A DNA stretch of 64,000 nt from Rhizobium sp. 18055 (GTDB lineage: Bacteria; Pseudomonadota; Alphaproteobacteria; Rhizobiales; Rhizobiaceae). Under the pieces are notes generated by a model. It saw only the letters and a program-made list of their open reading frames with translations, had not been told where the DNA came from and searched no databases. A program made the translations under genes and the position numbers. This document shows, piece by piece, positions 7,967 through 17,437 of this stretch; within the stretch, counting starts at the first letter, position 1, and the number at the start of each line of letters is the position of its first letter. Where the stretch lies: contig NZ_CACSKD010000003.1 of NCBI RefSeq assembly GCF_902706285.1, positions 434,001-498,000 of the forward strand. Direction: 5' to 3'.

Positions 7967-10006
7967 CTATTTCGCGGCGTCGTCGTGAAAATGATTGTAA
8001 ACCTGCTTGGCAACCGTTTCCGAAATGCCCTCGACAGCCATCAGATCGGAAAACGCCGCCCGCGACACCGCCTTGGCCGTGCCGAAGTGCTGCAGCAACG
8101 CACGTTTGCGTGAAGGGCCGATGCCGCCGATCTCGTCGAGGGGGTTTTTCACCATCTCCTTCTTGCGCCGTGCCCGGTGCGAGCCGATGGCGAAGCGGTG
8201 TGCCTCGTCGCGCATGCGCTGGGTGAAATAAAGCACCGGATCGCGCGGCGGCAGCGTGAAGCTCTCGCCCTTCGGCAAAAAGAACCGCTCACGGCCGGCG
8301 TCGCGGTCGACACCCTTGGCAACGCCGATGGCGATGACACTGTCGGTGATGCCGAGTTCTTCGAGAATCCCGCGCACCGCCGTCATCTGTCCCTGACCGC
8401 CGTCGATCAGGATCACGTCGGGCCAGGCAGGGAAGGGCATGTCGGCCGCATCCGCCGGCGCGGCCGGCTGGCTTCTATCCGGGATGCCTTCTTCCTTGAT
8501 CAGCCGTGAGAACCGCCGCGTCATTACTTCGCGCATCATCCCGAAGTCGTCGCCGGGGGTGATGTCGGTCGATTTGATGTTGAACTTGCGATACTGGCTC
8601 TTCACGAAACCTTCCGGCCCCGCCACCACCATGCCGCCGACGGCATTGGTGCCCATGATATGCGAGTTGTCGTAGATCTCGACGCGCTGCGGCACGTAGG
8701 AGAGCTTGAACGTATCCTTGAAACCTTCGAGCAGCCGCGACTGCGAAGCCGTCTCCGCAAGCTTGCGCCCATGCGCCTCGCGGGCGTTCCCGATCACGTG
8801 TTCCACCAGATCGCGCTTCTCGCCGCGCTGCGGCACCACGACCGATATCTTGTGCCCGGCCTTTTCGGCAAGTGCTGCTGCCAGCAACTCCATCTCATCG
8901 ACGGTTTCCGACAGCAGGATCTGCTTCGGCACGGGCTTGTCGTCGTAGAACTGTGCCAGGAAGGCGCTCAGCACTTCGGCGCCGGTCAGTTGCGGGTCGG
9001 CTTTGGGGAAATAGGCGCGGTTGCCCCAGTTCTGCCCGGTGCGGAAGAAGAACACCTGGATGCAGGATATGCCGCCCTCGTGATAGATCGCAAACACGTC
9101 GGCTTCATCGACGCCTGCAGGATTGATGCCCTGGTGGCTGGAAACATGCGACAGCGAGGCGAGGCGGTCGCGATAGACGGCGGCCTGCTCGAAATCCAGA
9201 TCCTCGGCCGCCTGGTTCATCGCCTCGGCCATATGCGCCTTCACCTTCTGGCTCTTGCCGGAAAGGAAGTCCTTGGCCTCCTGCACCAGTTCGCCGTAGC
9301 CCGCATCGCTGATTTCATGCGTGCAGGGCGCCGAACAGCGCTTGATCTGGTAGAGCAGACAGGGGCGGGTGCGCGTCTCGAACACGCTGTCCGCGCAGGT
9401 CCGAATCAGGAACGCACGCTGCAGCGAGTTGATCGTGCGGCCAACGGCACCGGCTGACGCGAAGGGTCCGAAATAATCGCCCTTGCGGGCCCGCGCGCCG
9501 CGATGCTTCAGAATGGCAGGCGCCCGGTGGTCGCCGCCGATCAGGATGTAGGGAAACGACTTGTCGTCGCGCAAAAGCACGTTAAAGCGCGGCCGCAACC
9601 GCTTGATCAGATTCGCTTCCAGCAGCAGCGCTTCGATCTCGGTGCGTGTGGTCACGAACTCCATATGCGCGGTCTGGCGAACCATCTGCGCAATACGATT
9701 GGAGTGGACGCGGCCCACCGCATAATTGCTGACGCGCTTCTTCAGGCTGCGCGCCTTGCCGACGTAAAGCACATCGCCGGCCTCGTTGAACATGCGGTAG
9801 ACGCCGGGGCTGTTGGGCAGCTGCTTGACGAATTCGGCGATCAGGTCGGCGCCAACGAGACCCGTCTTGTTGATCCCGCCCTCGTTCCAGTCGATCGCAG
9901 CCGAAATGGGCGCGGCGGAGAGGTCGCTCTCCACTTCGATATCGTCTTCGGTCTCGTCGGTTTCGTCGTAAAGAACGCCGCCATCCGGCAGCTTCCTTGA
10001 ATTCAT
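7967..10006 (-). CDS. uvrC: Excinuclease ABC subunit C
   Basis: 679 aa. UvrC makes both incisions of nucleotide excision repair after recruitment by UvrB. Domains in order: acidic N-terminal extension of about 55 residues, GIY-YIG nuclease (SPGVYRMFN to [13 protein letters not shown]), a Cys-containing region ([13 protein letters not shown]), a UVR motif ([20 protein letters not shown]), the RNase H-like nuclease ([21 protein letters not shown]) and paired helix-hairpin-helix motifs ([30 protein letters not shown]). The start overlaps the upstream SDR gene by 4 nt (ATGA). Confidence 0.97.
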   Translation of the reverse strand: MNSRKLPDGGVLYDETDETEDDIEVESDLSAAPISAAIDWNEGGINKTGLVGADLIAEFVKQLPNSPGVYRMFNEAGDVLYVGKARSLKKRVSNYAVGRVHSNRIAQMVRQTAHMEFVTTRTEIEALLLEANLIKRLRPRFNVLLRDDKSFPYILIGGDHRAPAILKHRGARARKGDYFGPFASAGAVGRTINSLQRAFLIRTCADSVFETRTRPCLLYQIKRCSAPCTHEISDAGYGELVQEAKDFLSGKSQKVKAHMAEAMNQAAEDLDFEQAAVYRDRLASLSHVSSHQGINPAGVDEADVFAIYHEGGISCIQVFFFRTGQNWGNRAYFPKADPQLTGAEVLSAFLAQFYDDKPVPKQILLSETVDEMELLAAALAEKAGHKISVVVPQRGEKRDLVEHVIGNAREAHGRKLAETASQSRLLEGFKDTFKLSYVPQRVEIYDNSHIMGTNAVGGMVVAGPEGFVKSQYRKFNIKSTDITPGDDFGMMREVMTRRFSRLIKEEGIPDRSQPAAPADAADMPFPAWPDVILIDGGQGQMTAVRGILEELGITDSVIAIGVAKGVDRDAGRERFFLPKGESFTLPPRDPVLYFTQRMRDEAHRFAIGSHRARRKKEMVKNPLDEIGGIGPSRKRALLQHFGTAKAVSRAAFSDLMAVEGISETVAKQVYNHFHDDAAK

Positions 10007-10776
10007 TCTGTAATCTCCGCCACATCGGGCGTCTGCCAGGCAAGATGCTGGCCGCCGTCGAGGGCAATCATTTGGCCGGTGATCGAGGGCGTATCATAGA
10101 GGAAGCGGATCGTCTGTCCGAACTCGCCGAATCCCGGCCCCGCCTTCATGATAAGGCCGTCGACCTGCGCCTGGAAGTCCTCTTCGCTCTGTCGTGCGCT
10201 GCGAACCGTCGGGCCGGGGCCAAGAGCGTTGACGCGGATGCGCGGCGCAAAGCTCTGCGCCATCGTCTGCGTTGCGGTCCAGAGCGCTGCCTTGGAGAGC
10301 GTATAGGAATAAAAGCCGGGATTGAGGGCCCAGACCCGCTGGTCGATGACGTTGACGATCAGCCCGGCCTGATCATCGGGGAGCTGCGCGGAAAAAGCAG
10401 CCGAGAGAATCGTTGGCGCCCGCAGATGCAGCGCGAAATGCTCGTCCCAGGCGGCGGCATCGAACTGATGCGCCGAATCATTATGGAAGGCCGACGCGTT
10501 GTTGACGAGCAGATCGAGGGGTCCGAGGGCCTCGCAGGCCCTGTTCACGAGATCGTTAGCGGCTTGTGATTGTTTTAAATCGGCTTGCAGGCAAACGGCC
10601 CGAACCCCCCTTTGCCGCAATTCCGCCACGAAATCCTCGGCCTCGCCGATCGAGCGGTTGGCATGGACGGCGACGGCAAAGCCGCTTGCGGCAAGATCTT
10701 CGACTATTGCCCTGCCTATTCGTTTCGCTGCACCCGTGACCAACGCCGTCCGAAGTCTTGTATCGCTCAAAATCAT
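10003..10776 (-). CDS. Short-chain dehydrogenase, pteridine-reductase (FolM/PTR1)-like
   Basis: 257 aa, Rossmann fold. The cofactor motif reads [11 protein letters not shown], with the Arg after Lys typical of NADPH-preferring pteridine reductases, and NNAS replaces NNAG. The catalytic Tyr-Lys are in [11 protein letters not shown]. The usual Ser 13 residues earlier is Asp (NVIDQRVW), the substitution found in trypanosomatid PTR1 and FolM-type dihydrofolate/dihydromonapterin reductases. The reduction of a pterin is therefore inferred, not proven. The gene is first in the leftward unit and overlaps uvrC by 4 nt. Confidence 0.85.
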   Translation of the reverse strand: MILSDTRLRTALVTGAAKRIGRAIVEDLAASGFAVAVHANRSIGEAEDFVAELRQRGVRAVCLQADLKQSQAANDLVNRACEALGPLDLLVNNASAFHNDSAHQFDAAAWDEHFALHLRAPTILSAAFSAQLPDDQAGLIVNVIDQRVWALNPGFYSYTLSKAALWTATQTMAQSFAPRIRVNALGPGPTVRSARQSEEDFQAQVDGLIMKAGPGFGEFGQTIRFLYDTPSITGQMIALDGGQHLAWQTPDVAEITE

Positions 10777-10805
10777 GCCTCTTTGTCGCGCAAATCTATG
10801 CGCTG

Positions 10806-10843
10806 CTTATATAGGCGTGTGTTGTGATCTTATAAATAGGCGT
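10806..10843. repeat. Tandem direct repeats upstream of the SDR gene
   Basis: CTTATATAGGCG (10806-10817) and CTTATAAATAGGCG (10829-10842) recur, each followed by a GTGAT (10823-10827 and 10845-10849). They lie 30-70 nt before the SDR-uvrC unit, a position suited to an activator or promoter duplication. Confidence 0.45.
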
Positions 10844-10917
10844 CGTGATTGCGAACGCTACTTGGATTGCGTATGTATTATTGAAGAGAATAATTAGATA
10901 AAATAAGTATTCATGGA

Positions 10918-10938
10918 TTAACCATTCGTTATGGTTAA
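10918..10938. promoter_or_regulatory. Inverted pair of CtrA-type half-sites
   Basis: TTAACCAT at 10918-10925 and its exact reverse complement ATGGTTAA at 10931-10938, separated by 5 nt. TTAACCAT is the half-site recognised by the cell-cycle regulator CtrA in alphaproteobacteria; the full consensus TTAA-N7-TTAA is not present. It is 195 nt upstream of the outer-membrane protein start. Confidence 0.4.
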
Positions 10939-11133
10939 CAAATATCCTGTTGCGCCAAAGCAACATCGAATTTCAGCCACCCGGGCGCCACAATCAAATC
11001 ACATTTTGGCTCTTCCAAATCCGCATTTGCACATCAATTTCACCCTCGATCCGCAAGGGACATGAGTAATTGCTCGCGAATGCTTCGCTGTAAAACAGTC
11101 GACGAAGGGCGCGGGATTGATAAGGAGACGAGT

Positions 11134-11766
11134 ATGCGTACGTTTATTGCTAGCCTGTTGATTTCGACCGTTGCCCTCGGTGGCTTCTCCGCTGCTTACG
11201 CGGCCGACGCCGTCGATCAGGTGCCGGAAGCACCGATCGCCCAGAACGACCCGGCACCAACGGGCAACTGGCAGGGCTTCTACCTCGGCGGCGCTGGCAC
11301 ATACAACATGGGCGGCTTCGCCGACACGTACAATGCACGTGCATTCGGCGGCCAGCTCTACAGCGGTTACAACTGGCAGATGGGCCAGATCGTATACGGC
11401 GTCGAAGGCGACATCGGTTATTCCGGCGCTGACGGCGCTGTCGATGGCGGCACTGCCAAGAACCAGGTCAACGGCTCGCTGCGTGGCCGTATCGGTTACG
11501 ACCTGAACCCCTTCCTGCTCTATGGTACGGCCGGTCTGGCTGCAACCAAGAACAAGTTCAGCAACGCTGCCGGCTCTGACAGCGACAGTGCGCTTGGCTA
11601 CACGGTCGGTGCTGGTGCAGAAGCGATGGTCACGAACAACATCACCGCTCGCATCGAATACCGTTACACCGACTATCAGAAGAACGACTTCAATGTCGGT
11701 GGCGCGAACATCTCCCGCGGCTATGACGAACACAGCGTCAAGGTCGGTATCGGCATGAAGTTCTGA
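11134..11766 (+). CDS. Outer-membrane beta-barrel protein (Omp25/RopB type)
   Basis: 210 aa. Signal peptide MRTFIASLLISTVALGG with a likely cut after AYA. The mature protein has alternating hydrophobic strands with many Gly and aromatic residues (FYLGGAGTYN, LYSGYNWQMG, YGVEGDIGYSG, SLRGRIGYDLNPFLLYGTAG, ARIEYRYTDY) and ends in Phe (KVGIGMKF), the barrel-assembly signal. This is the 8-stranded porin-like family abundant in Rhizobiaceae outer membranes. AAGGAG lies 7 nt before the ATG. Single-gene unit with its own strong terminator; codon use is highly biased, suggesting strong expression. Confidence 0.93.
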   Translation: MRTFIASLLISTVALGGFSAAYAADAVDQVPEAPIAQNDPAPTGNWQGFYLGGAGTYNMGGFADTYNARAFGGQLYSGYNWQMGQIVYGVEGDIGYSGADGAVDGGTAKNQVNGSLRGRIGYDLNPFLLYGTAGLAATKNKFSNAAGSDSDSALGYTVGAGAEAMVTNNITARIEYRYTDYQKNDFNVGGANISRGYDEHSVKVGIGMKF

Positions 11767-11790
11767 TCCAGCCGATCATGAAATGAGAAA

Positions 11791-11819
11791 AGCCGGGCCT
11801 CAGCGCCCGGCTTTTTTTG
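11791..11819 (+). terminator. Rho-independent terminator of the outer-membrane protein gene
   Basis: AGCCGGGC (11791-11798) pairs with GCCCGGCT (11805-11812) around a 6-nt loop and is followed by seven T. GAAA before the stem also allows function for the convergent SDR gene ending at 11837. Confidence 0.9.
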
Positions 11820-11836
11820 TTGCGCGTTCGACAGGA

Positions 11837-12685
11837 TCAGGCGGCGTTGGTGTCTTTGGGAAAGTCCGTCGAGACGGCCAGTTCGCGCCACGCTGCCAGT
11901 TCCGCGGCAACACTTGCATTCTTCTTCTCGATCGCCGCGACGGTGTCCGTGCCGAACGGCATGCGCAGCGGCGGATTGTCCGAATGGACAAGCGTGATCA
12001 TCGCCTTGGCGAAACGGGCAGGGTCGCCGGGCTGCTGGTGGTTGAATCCCGCTGCCAGTTCCCGCATCTCCCCGGCAGGTGTTTCATTGTAGTCGGCAAT
12101 CGAGCTCGGGCTGACCGAAAGCGAACTCTCGTCCAGGAAGTCGGTGCGGAAGAAGCCCGGCTCGACAACCGTTGCCTTGATGCCGAGAGGCGCCACTTCG
12201 GCGGCAAGCGCTTCCGTCAGGCCCTCGACCGCAAATTTGGTCGAGCAGTAGACGCCCCAGCCGGCATGCGAGACATATCCGCCGATAGACGAGATATTGA
12301 CCACATGACCCGAGCGCTGGCGGCGCATATGCGGCAACACCGCACGGGTAACCTTCAGCAGACCAAAGACGTTGGTGGCATAGAGCTTTTCGATCTCGTC
12401 CGTCGTGGCTTCCTCGACGGAGCCGAGCAGGCCGAAGCCGGCATTGTTGAGCAGGACGTCGATCCGGCCGAACCGCTTGACCGCCTGTTCGGCAGCCTTG
12501 TGGGCCGATGCTTCATCCGTGACATCAAGTGCGACGGCCAACAGATTCGAATGATTCCCGAATTTCTCCTCCAGCCCCTTCGGGTTGCGGGCCGTGGCCA
12601 CGACCGCGTCGCCGGCATTGAGGGCTTGCTGGGTGATGAGGGCACCGAAGCCTCGCGATGCACCAGTGATGAACCAAACACGCAT
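11837..12685 (-). CDS. Classical short-chain dehydrogenase/reductase
   Basis: 282 aa. Cofactor motif TGASRGFGALI at the N-terminus, LNNAGFGLLG, Ser of NISSIGGYVS and Tyr-Lys of YCSTKFA give the complete catalytic set. The N-terminal ATARNP after the second strand suggests NADP use. The longer C-terminal tail (about 40 residues past the core) resembles the YbbO/retinol-dehydrogenase-like subgroup often annotated only as oxidoreductase. It is divergent from a LysR-type gene 107 nt away, the usual arrangement for a regulator and its target. Confidence 0.9.
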   Translation of the reverse strand: MRVWFITGASRGFGALITQQALNAGDAVVATARNPKGLEEKFGNHSNLLAVALDVTDEASAHKAAEQAVKRFGRIDVLLNNAGFGLLGSVEEATTDEIEKLYATNVFGLLKVTRAVLPHMRRQRSGHVVNISSIGGYVSHAGWGVYCSTKFAVEGLTEALAAEVAPLGIKATVVEPGFFRTDFLDESSLSVSPSSIADYNETPAGEMRELAAGFNHQQPGDPARFAKAMITLVHSDNPPLRMPFGTDTVAAIEKKNASVAAELAAWRELAVSTDFPKDTNAA

Positions 12686-12741
12686 GACGTTTTCCTTTCG
12701 CGCTGTGATTTACTGACACAGCCAAGGTAGCGTATGCATAT

Positions 12742-12792
12742 AGGTGAGAGAATTTACCTTCTGCTCCATGAGGTGATGAGGAATATTCATCA
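12742..12792. promoter_or_regulatory. Candidate LysR operator region
   Basis: Two dyads lie in the 107-nt divergent gap. AGGT (12742-12745) and ACCT (12756-12759) flank an A/T-rich centre with T and A at the inner edges, the shape of a LysR box. TGATGA (12774-12779) and TCATCA (12787-12792) flank 7 nt directly before the lysR start, and would permit autorepression. Confidence 0.35.
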
Positions 12793-13698
12793 ATGCGACG
12801 TGTACGGTCCACCGATCTGGCAATCTTCCTTGGCATCGCCAACCACCGCAGCTTCCGCAAGGCGGCCGTGGAACTGGGCGTTACCGCCTCGGCGCTGAGC
12901 CACGCGCTTCGGGCCATCGAGGAAAGGTTGGAAGTGCGGCTGGTGAACCGGACCACCCGCGGCGTGGCGCTGACGGAAGCCGGCGAGCGGCTGTTCGATC
13001 GCATCCGCCCGGCCTTTTTGGATATTGACGCGGCGCTCGATGATCTCGACACCTTTCGCGGCCAGCCCTACGGCAAGCTGCGCATCAACGCCGCCCGTGC
13101 CGCCACGAGGCTGGTGCTGCTGCCGATCGTCTCGCGTTTCCTCAGGGCCTATCCCTCGGTGGAGGTCGAGATCGTCATCAACGACGCGCTCGTCGATATG
13201 GTTTCCTCAGGCTTCGATGCCGGCATACGCTTCGGCGAGAGCATCGCCGCCGACATGATCGCGGTGCCGATCGGCCCGCGCCACCGCTTCGCCGTCGTCG
13301 GCGCACCCGGCTATTTCGAAAACAAAGCCAAGCCTCTGACGCCGCACGATCTGAAGGATCACGCCTGCGTTCGTTACCGCTTTGCCGGCGGCGCGCTCTA
13401 TCGTTGGGAATTCGAACGGGGAGGGATCGAGCTTGAGATCGAAGTGCAGGGGCCGCTGACGCTTGGCGACCAGGACATCATCTCCGATGCGGTGCTGCAG
13501 GGAGACGGGCTCGGCTATCTCTTCGAAGATCAGGTGCGCAGCGCAATCGAGGACGGCAGGCTAGTGCGGGTGCTTGAGGATTGGTGCCCGTTCTATCCGG
13601 GCTTCTTTCTCTACTATCCAAGCCGCCGGCAATTGCCGACGGCGCTGCGTGCCTTCATCGATTTCGTCAAGGCCGACAGGGAGCGACCTCAGCCCTGA
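12793..13698 (+). CDS. LysR-family transcriptional regulator
   Basis: 301 aa. The N-terminal winged helix reads DLAIFLGIANHRSFRKAAVELGVTASALSHAL, then the linker helix RAIEERLEVRLVNRTTRGVALTEAG; the rest is the periplasmic-binding-like effector domain. The second half (FDAGIRFGESIAADMIAVPIGP) matches the subgroup that usually controls a divergent dehydrogenase or quinone reductase gene. The effector is unknown. Its last 10 nt overlap the 3' end of the convergent GST gene. Confidence 0.93.
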   Translation: MRRVRSTDLAIFLGIANHRSFRKAAVELGVTASALSHALRAIEERLEVRLVNRTTRGVALTEAGERLFDRIRPAFLDIDAALDDLDTFRGQPYGKLRINAARAATRLVLLPIVSRFLRAYPSVEVEIVINDALVDMVSSGFDAGIRFGESIAADMIAVPIGPRHRFAVVGAPGYFENKAKPLTPHDLKDHACVRYRFAGGALYRWEFERGGIELEIEVQGPLTLGDQDIISDAVLQGDGLGYLFEDQVRSAIEDGRLVRVLEDWCPFYPGFFLYYPSRRQLPTALRAFIDFVKADRERPQP

Positions 13699-14285
13699 GG
13701 CTTCAGCTCGGCATAGGCGGAAAACTTCTTTTCGAACTCGCGCAGCCAGCCGATCAGCTCGGAATGCTCGGCCTCCCACTGGTCCTTGAAGCGCAGGTCA
13801 AGATAGCCGAGCGTCGCTGCCAGCGCGAAATGGCCGCCATGCAGCTTCTTGCCGATCTTCGGCACGTGAACGCTCAGATGGCTGAGACCGCTGACGGCCT
13901 TCTTCCACTGCCGGTCGATCCATGGCTGGTGAATCTTCTCCTCGTCGCGGAAGCGGCGCTCATAGACGATCGCCAGCAGGCAATCGCAAATGCCGTCGCA
14001 TAGCGCCTCGAGAATCTCGGCTTCGGTCCGCTTGGCATTCTTTGCAGGATAGAGCTGCTTGCCCTTGATCCGGTCGAAATAATGCATGATCGCCAGGCTG
14101 TCGTAGACCGAAACACCGTCGTCGGTCAGCAGCGTCGGGATTTTGCCGAGCGGATTGTTATCGACGAGGATCGCCGGGCCGGCATTGGTATCGACGCGGA
14201 TCTCGGTCGCATCGAGCGCCAGATAGCGCGCCGCCATGCGCACCTTGCTGGAGTAGGGGGAGCTTGGTGCGCAAAGGATCTTCAT
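13689..14285 (-). CDS. Glutathione S-transferase family protein
   Basis: 198 aa. N-terminal thioredoxin-like domain begins MKILCAPSSPYSSKVRMAARY, with Ser in the catalytic SPYSSKV turn, the cis-Pro of LGKIPTLL and the gamma-glutamyl-binding pair in VYDSLAIMHYFD. The C-terminal helical domain follows from about residue 85. Substrate not predictable. Stands 60 nt downstream of rlmJ in the opposite direction of lysR and may be co-transcribed with rlmJ upstream of it. Confidence 0.9.
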   Translation of the reverse strand: MKILCAPSSPYSSKVRMAARYLALDATEIRVDTNAGPAILVDNNPLGKIPTLLTDDGVSVYDSLAIMHYFDRIKGKQLYPAKNAKRTEAEILEALCDGICDCLLAIVYERRFRDEEKIHQPWIDRQWKKAVSGLSHLSVHVPKIGKKLHGGHFALAATLGYLDLRFKDQWEAEHSELIGWLREFEKKFSAYAELKPQG

Positions 14286-14345
14286 TGTCGTTCTCTCTGG
14301 AATGCTTGAAATGTGCGCGGACTATTTCGCGCGCGACAGGCGCGG

Positions 14346-15215
14346 TCAATCCTGCTTGACGGTCTTGGTCTCGCCGCGCAGCCAGAAGGCCCTGTGCGAG
14401 GCATAGCGATCCTGCGCCATGTGATCCTTCAGCGCCGGCAGCAGCGCATGCAACTCGTCCTTCAGGGTAAACGGCGGATTGACGATGACAAGGCCGGAGC
14501 CCGTCAGGCCCGTCATGCCGCGATCGCTGCGAACGGTCAGTTCGGCGCACAGCATCTTCGGAATGTCGAGCGCCTGCAGGGCCTCGTGGAATTCCTTCAG
14601 CGGCGCATTCTTCTTGATCGGATACCACAGGCAATAGGTGCCGCCGGGAAAGCGACGATAGGCTCGCGCCAATCCATCGACCAGCCGGTCATACTCGCCG
14701 TCTTCCTCGAAGGGCGGATCGACAAGCACGATGCCGCGCTTTTCCTTCGGCGGCAGATGCGCACCGAGCGACAGCCAGCCGTCGAGCTCGGTGATGCGCG
14801 CATGATGGTCGCCTTCGAACAGGCGGTGCAGCTTCAGATAATCTTCCGGATGCAACTCCATTGCCGACAGCCGGTCCTGCGTGCGGAACAGCATGCGCGA
14901 CAGCTTCGGCGAGCCGGGATAAAAGCGCAGCCCACCATCCGGGTTCAGTTCGCGCACCGCTGCAAGATAGGGCTCCAGCAGTTCTGCCACCTGTGGCGCC
15001 AGTTCGGCTGCCAGCAATTTGCCGATGCCATCTTGCCATTCGCCGGTCTTCTGCGCCTCTTCGGAGGAAAGATCGTAGAGGCCGACGCCGGCATGCGTGT
15101 CGAGAACGCGGAAGCCCGCATCCTTCTTCTGCATGTAGACGACAAGGCGCGCCAGAACGGCGTGCTTCAGCACATCGGCAAAATTGCCCGCATGGTAGAT
15201 GTGGCGATAGTTCAT
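14346..15215 (-). CDS. rlmJ: 23S rRNA (adenine(2030)-N6)-methyltransferase
   Basis: 289 aa. RlmJ methylates A2030 of 23S rRNA with S-adenosylmethionine. N-terminus MNYRHIYHAGNFADVLKH is highly characteristic; the SAM site is LDTHAGVGLYDL and the catalytic N6-methyltransferase motif is DPPFEEDGEY. The frame is open 43 codons upstream, but this conserved N-terminus sets the start at 15215. Divergent from the molybdopterin oxidoreductase gene. Confidence 0.95.
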   Translation of the reverse strand: MNYRHIYHAGNFADVLKHAVLARLVVYMQKKDAGFRVLDTHAGVGLYDLSSEEAQKTGEWQDGIGKLLAAELAPQVAELLEPYLAAVRELNPDGGLRFYPGSPKLSRMLFRTQDRLSAMELHPEDYLKLHRLFEGDHHARITELDGWLSLGAHLPPKEKRGIVLVDPPFEEDGEYDRLVDGLARAYRRFPGGTYCLWYPIKKNAPLKEFHEALQALDIPKMLCAELTVRSDRGMTGLTGSGLVIVNPPFTLKDELHALLPALKDHMAQDRYASHRAFWLRGETKTVKQD

Positions 15216-15298
15216 TTTCGCTGATGCCTGACATGAATTCGCGTAAAGGGCGTCATTTCCGGCTTTTGGCCGGTTCCCGGTTGGAATATAGAAATACC

Positions 15299-17437
15299 AT
15301 GAACATTGCGACCCCCATCGAAGCCAAATCCCCGAAGCCATCAATCCGGACCGGCCACACGGCCTGTCCGCACGACTGTCCCTCCACCTGCGCGCTGGAG
15401 ATCGAGCTGACCGAGGACGGTCGGATCGGCCGCGTGCGCGGGGCCAACGATCACAGCTACACCTCAGGCGTCATCTGCGCCAAGGTCGCCCGCTACGCCG
15501 AGCGCCTCTACAGCCCGGACCGGCTGATGCACCCGCTGCGCCGTGCTGGGCCGAAGGGGGCGGGGCAGTGGCAGCAGATATCCTGGGACGCCGCGCTCGA
15601 TGAGATTGCCGAGGCTTTCGTCAAGGCCGAAACGAAGGACGGCAGCGAGGCGATCTGGCCTTATTTTTACGCCGGTACGATGGGCTGGGTCCAGCGCGAC
15701 AGCATCGACCGCCTGCGCCATGCCAAGCGCTATTCCGGCTTCTTCTCGTCGATCTGTACCAACCCGGCCTGGACCGGCTTCACCATGGCAACAGGCGCGC
15801 TGAGAGGACCGGATCCGCGCGAGATGGCCCGCACCGATTGCGTTGTCATCTGGGGCACCAATGCGGTGGTGACGCAGGTCAACGTCATGACCCATGCCAT
15901 CAAGTCGCGCAAGGAACGCGGCGCCAAGATCGTCGTCATCGATATCTACGACAATCCGACGATGAAACAGGCCGACATGGCGCTGATCGTCAAGCCCGGC
16001 ACCGATGCAGCGCTCGCCTGCGCCGTCATGCACATCGCCTTCCGCGACGGATATGCCGACCGCGCCTACATGGCGAAATACGCCGACGACCCCGCCGGCC
16101 TTGAGGCACATCTGAAGACGAAGACGCCGCAATGGGCAGCCGATATCACCGGCCTCTCGGTCGATGAAATCGAAGCCTTCGCAGCGCTTGTCGGCACCAC
16201 CAGGAAAACCTTCTTCCGCCTCGGCTACGGCTTCACCCGCCAGCGCAACGGCGCCATCGCCATGCATGCGGCGGCATCGATCGCCACGGTCCTCGGCTCG
16301 TGGCAATACGAGGGCGGCGGTGCCTTTCATTCCAACAGCGATATCTTCCGCATGAACAGCGCGGAACTGACCGGCAAGTCGATGAAGGATGCGGATGTCC
16401 GCATGATCGACCAGTCGCAGATCGGCCGCGCTTTGACGGGCGACGCCGTGGCGCTGCGCCATCGCGGTCCGGTCACCGCCATGCTGATCCAGAACACCAA
16501 CCCGGTAAACATCGCGCCCGAGCAACGGCTGGTGAAGCGCGGCTTTGCCCGCGACGATCTTTTCGTCGCCGTCCATGAGCAGTTCATGACCGACACCGCG
16601 GAGATGGCCGATATCGTCATTCCTGCCACCATGTTCGTCGAGCATGACGACATCTACCGTGCCGGTGGCCAGAACCACATCCTGCTTGGCCCCAAGCTGG
16701 TCGAGCCGCCCGAGACCGTGCGCACCAATCTCTTCGTCATCGAGGAACTGGCCAAGCGCCTCGGCGTCGCCGACCGCCCGGGCTTCGGCTTCACCGCGCG
16801 CGAGATGATCGACCGGGTTCTGAGTTCCAGCGAACTGCCTGGCTACGACCATTTCCTCGAACACAAGTGGTTCGACCGCCAGCCGGATTTCGAAGAAGCG
16901 CATTTCATCAACGGCTTCGCCCACCCGGACGGCCGCTTCCGCTTCCGCCCCGACTGGACCAACCAGCCCGCCCCGAACCGCCCGCCTGAGGCTGTCGGCT
17001 TGCTCGGCCCGCATGTGGAACTGCCGGCGTTTCCCGATCAGGTCGACGTCATCGAGTTGGCCGACGCTGAACACCCGTTCCGCCTCGCCACATCGCCGGC
17101 CCGCAACTTCCTGAACTCGAGCTTCACCGAGACCAAGACCTCGCGCCAGAAGGAAGGCCGCCCTGAACTGATGATCAATCTCACCGACGCCGACGCCCAG
17201 GGTATCGCCCACGGCGACCTCGTTCAGGTCGGCAACAGCAGAGGCGAGGTTCGCCTGCATGCCAAGATCACGACCGAAGTGAAACCCGGCGTGTTGATTG
17301 CCGAAGGCCTATGGCCGAACAAGGCGCATGTGGACGGCGAAGGTATCAATGTTCTGACCGGCGCCGACCCGGTCGCGCCCTATGGTGGCGCCGCCGTCCA
17401 TGACAACAAGGTTTGGCTACGCAGGGATGCCGCATGA
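15299..17437 (+). CDS. Molybdopterin oxidoreductase with N-terminal [4Fe-4S] domain
   Basis: 712 aa, no Tat or Sec signal, so probably cytoplasmic. The first 60 residues hold a [4Fe-4S] motif (ACPHDCPSTCALE, then VICAKV) and the rest matches the DMSO reductase superfamily with the C-terminal molybdopterin dinucleotide-binding domain (LMINLTDADAQGIAHGDLVQV). The SSICTNPAWTG segment offers a Cys that could ligate Mo, as in the NapA/formate dehydrogenase branch. Substrate and redox partner are unknown; no electron-transfer subunit lies beside it. Its stop overlaps the Nudix gene start by 4 nt. Confidence 0.9.
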   Translation: MNIATPIEAKSPKPSIRTGHTACPHDCPSTCALEIELTEDGRIGRVRGANDHSYTSGVICAKVARYAERLYSPDRLMHPLRRAGPKGAGQWQQISWDAALDEIAEAFVKAETKDGSEAIWPYFYAGTMGWVQRDSIDRLRHAKRYSGFFSSICTNPAWTGFTMATGALRGPDPREMARTDCVVIWGTNAVVTQVNVMTHAIKSRKERGAKIVVIDIYDNPTMKQADMALIVKPGTDAALACAVMHIAFRDGYADRAYMAKYADDPAGLEAHLKTKTPQWAADITGLSVDEIEAFAALVGTTRKTFFRLGYGFTRQRNGAIAMHAAASIATVLGSWQYEGGGAFHSNSDIFRMNSAELTGKSMKDADVRMIDQSQIGRALTGDAVALRHRGPVTAMLIQNTNPVNIAPEQRLVKRGFARDDLFVAVHEQFMTDTAEMADIVIPATMFVEHDDIYRAGGQNHILLGPKLVEPPETVRTNLFVIEELAKRLGVADRPGFGFTAREMIDRVLSSSELPGYDHFLEHKWFDRQPDFEEAHFINGFAHPDGRFRFRPDWTNQPAPNRPPEAVGLLGPHVELPAFPDQVDVIELADAEHPFRLATSPARNFLNSSFTETKTSRQKEGRPELMINLTDADAQGIAHGDLVQVGNSRGEVRLHAKITTEVKPGVLIAEGLWPNKAHVDGEGINVLTGADPVAPYGGAAVHDNKVWLRRDAA

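Larger units (their letters stand above)
10777..11133. other. 357-nt divergent intergenic region with repeats
   Basis: No coding sequence seen. AT-rich compared with its surroundings. It holds two near-identical direct repeats (around 10806-10817 and 10829-10843) close to the SDR start, an inverted repeat of TTAACCAT at 10918-10938, and the leader of the outer-membrane protein gene ending in AAGGAG at 11122-11127. Confidence 0.6.

Noticed and set aside
15464..17260. 598-codon antisense frame within the molybdopterin oxidoreductase gene
   Set aside because: A product of high GC and third-position bias; the sense gene has full cofactor motifs.
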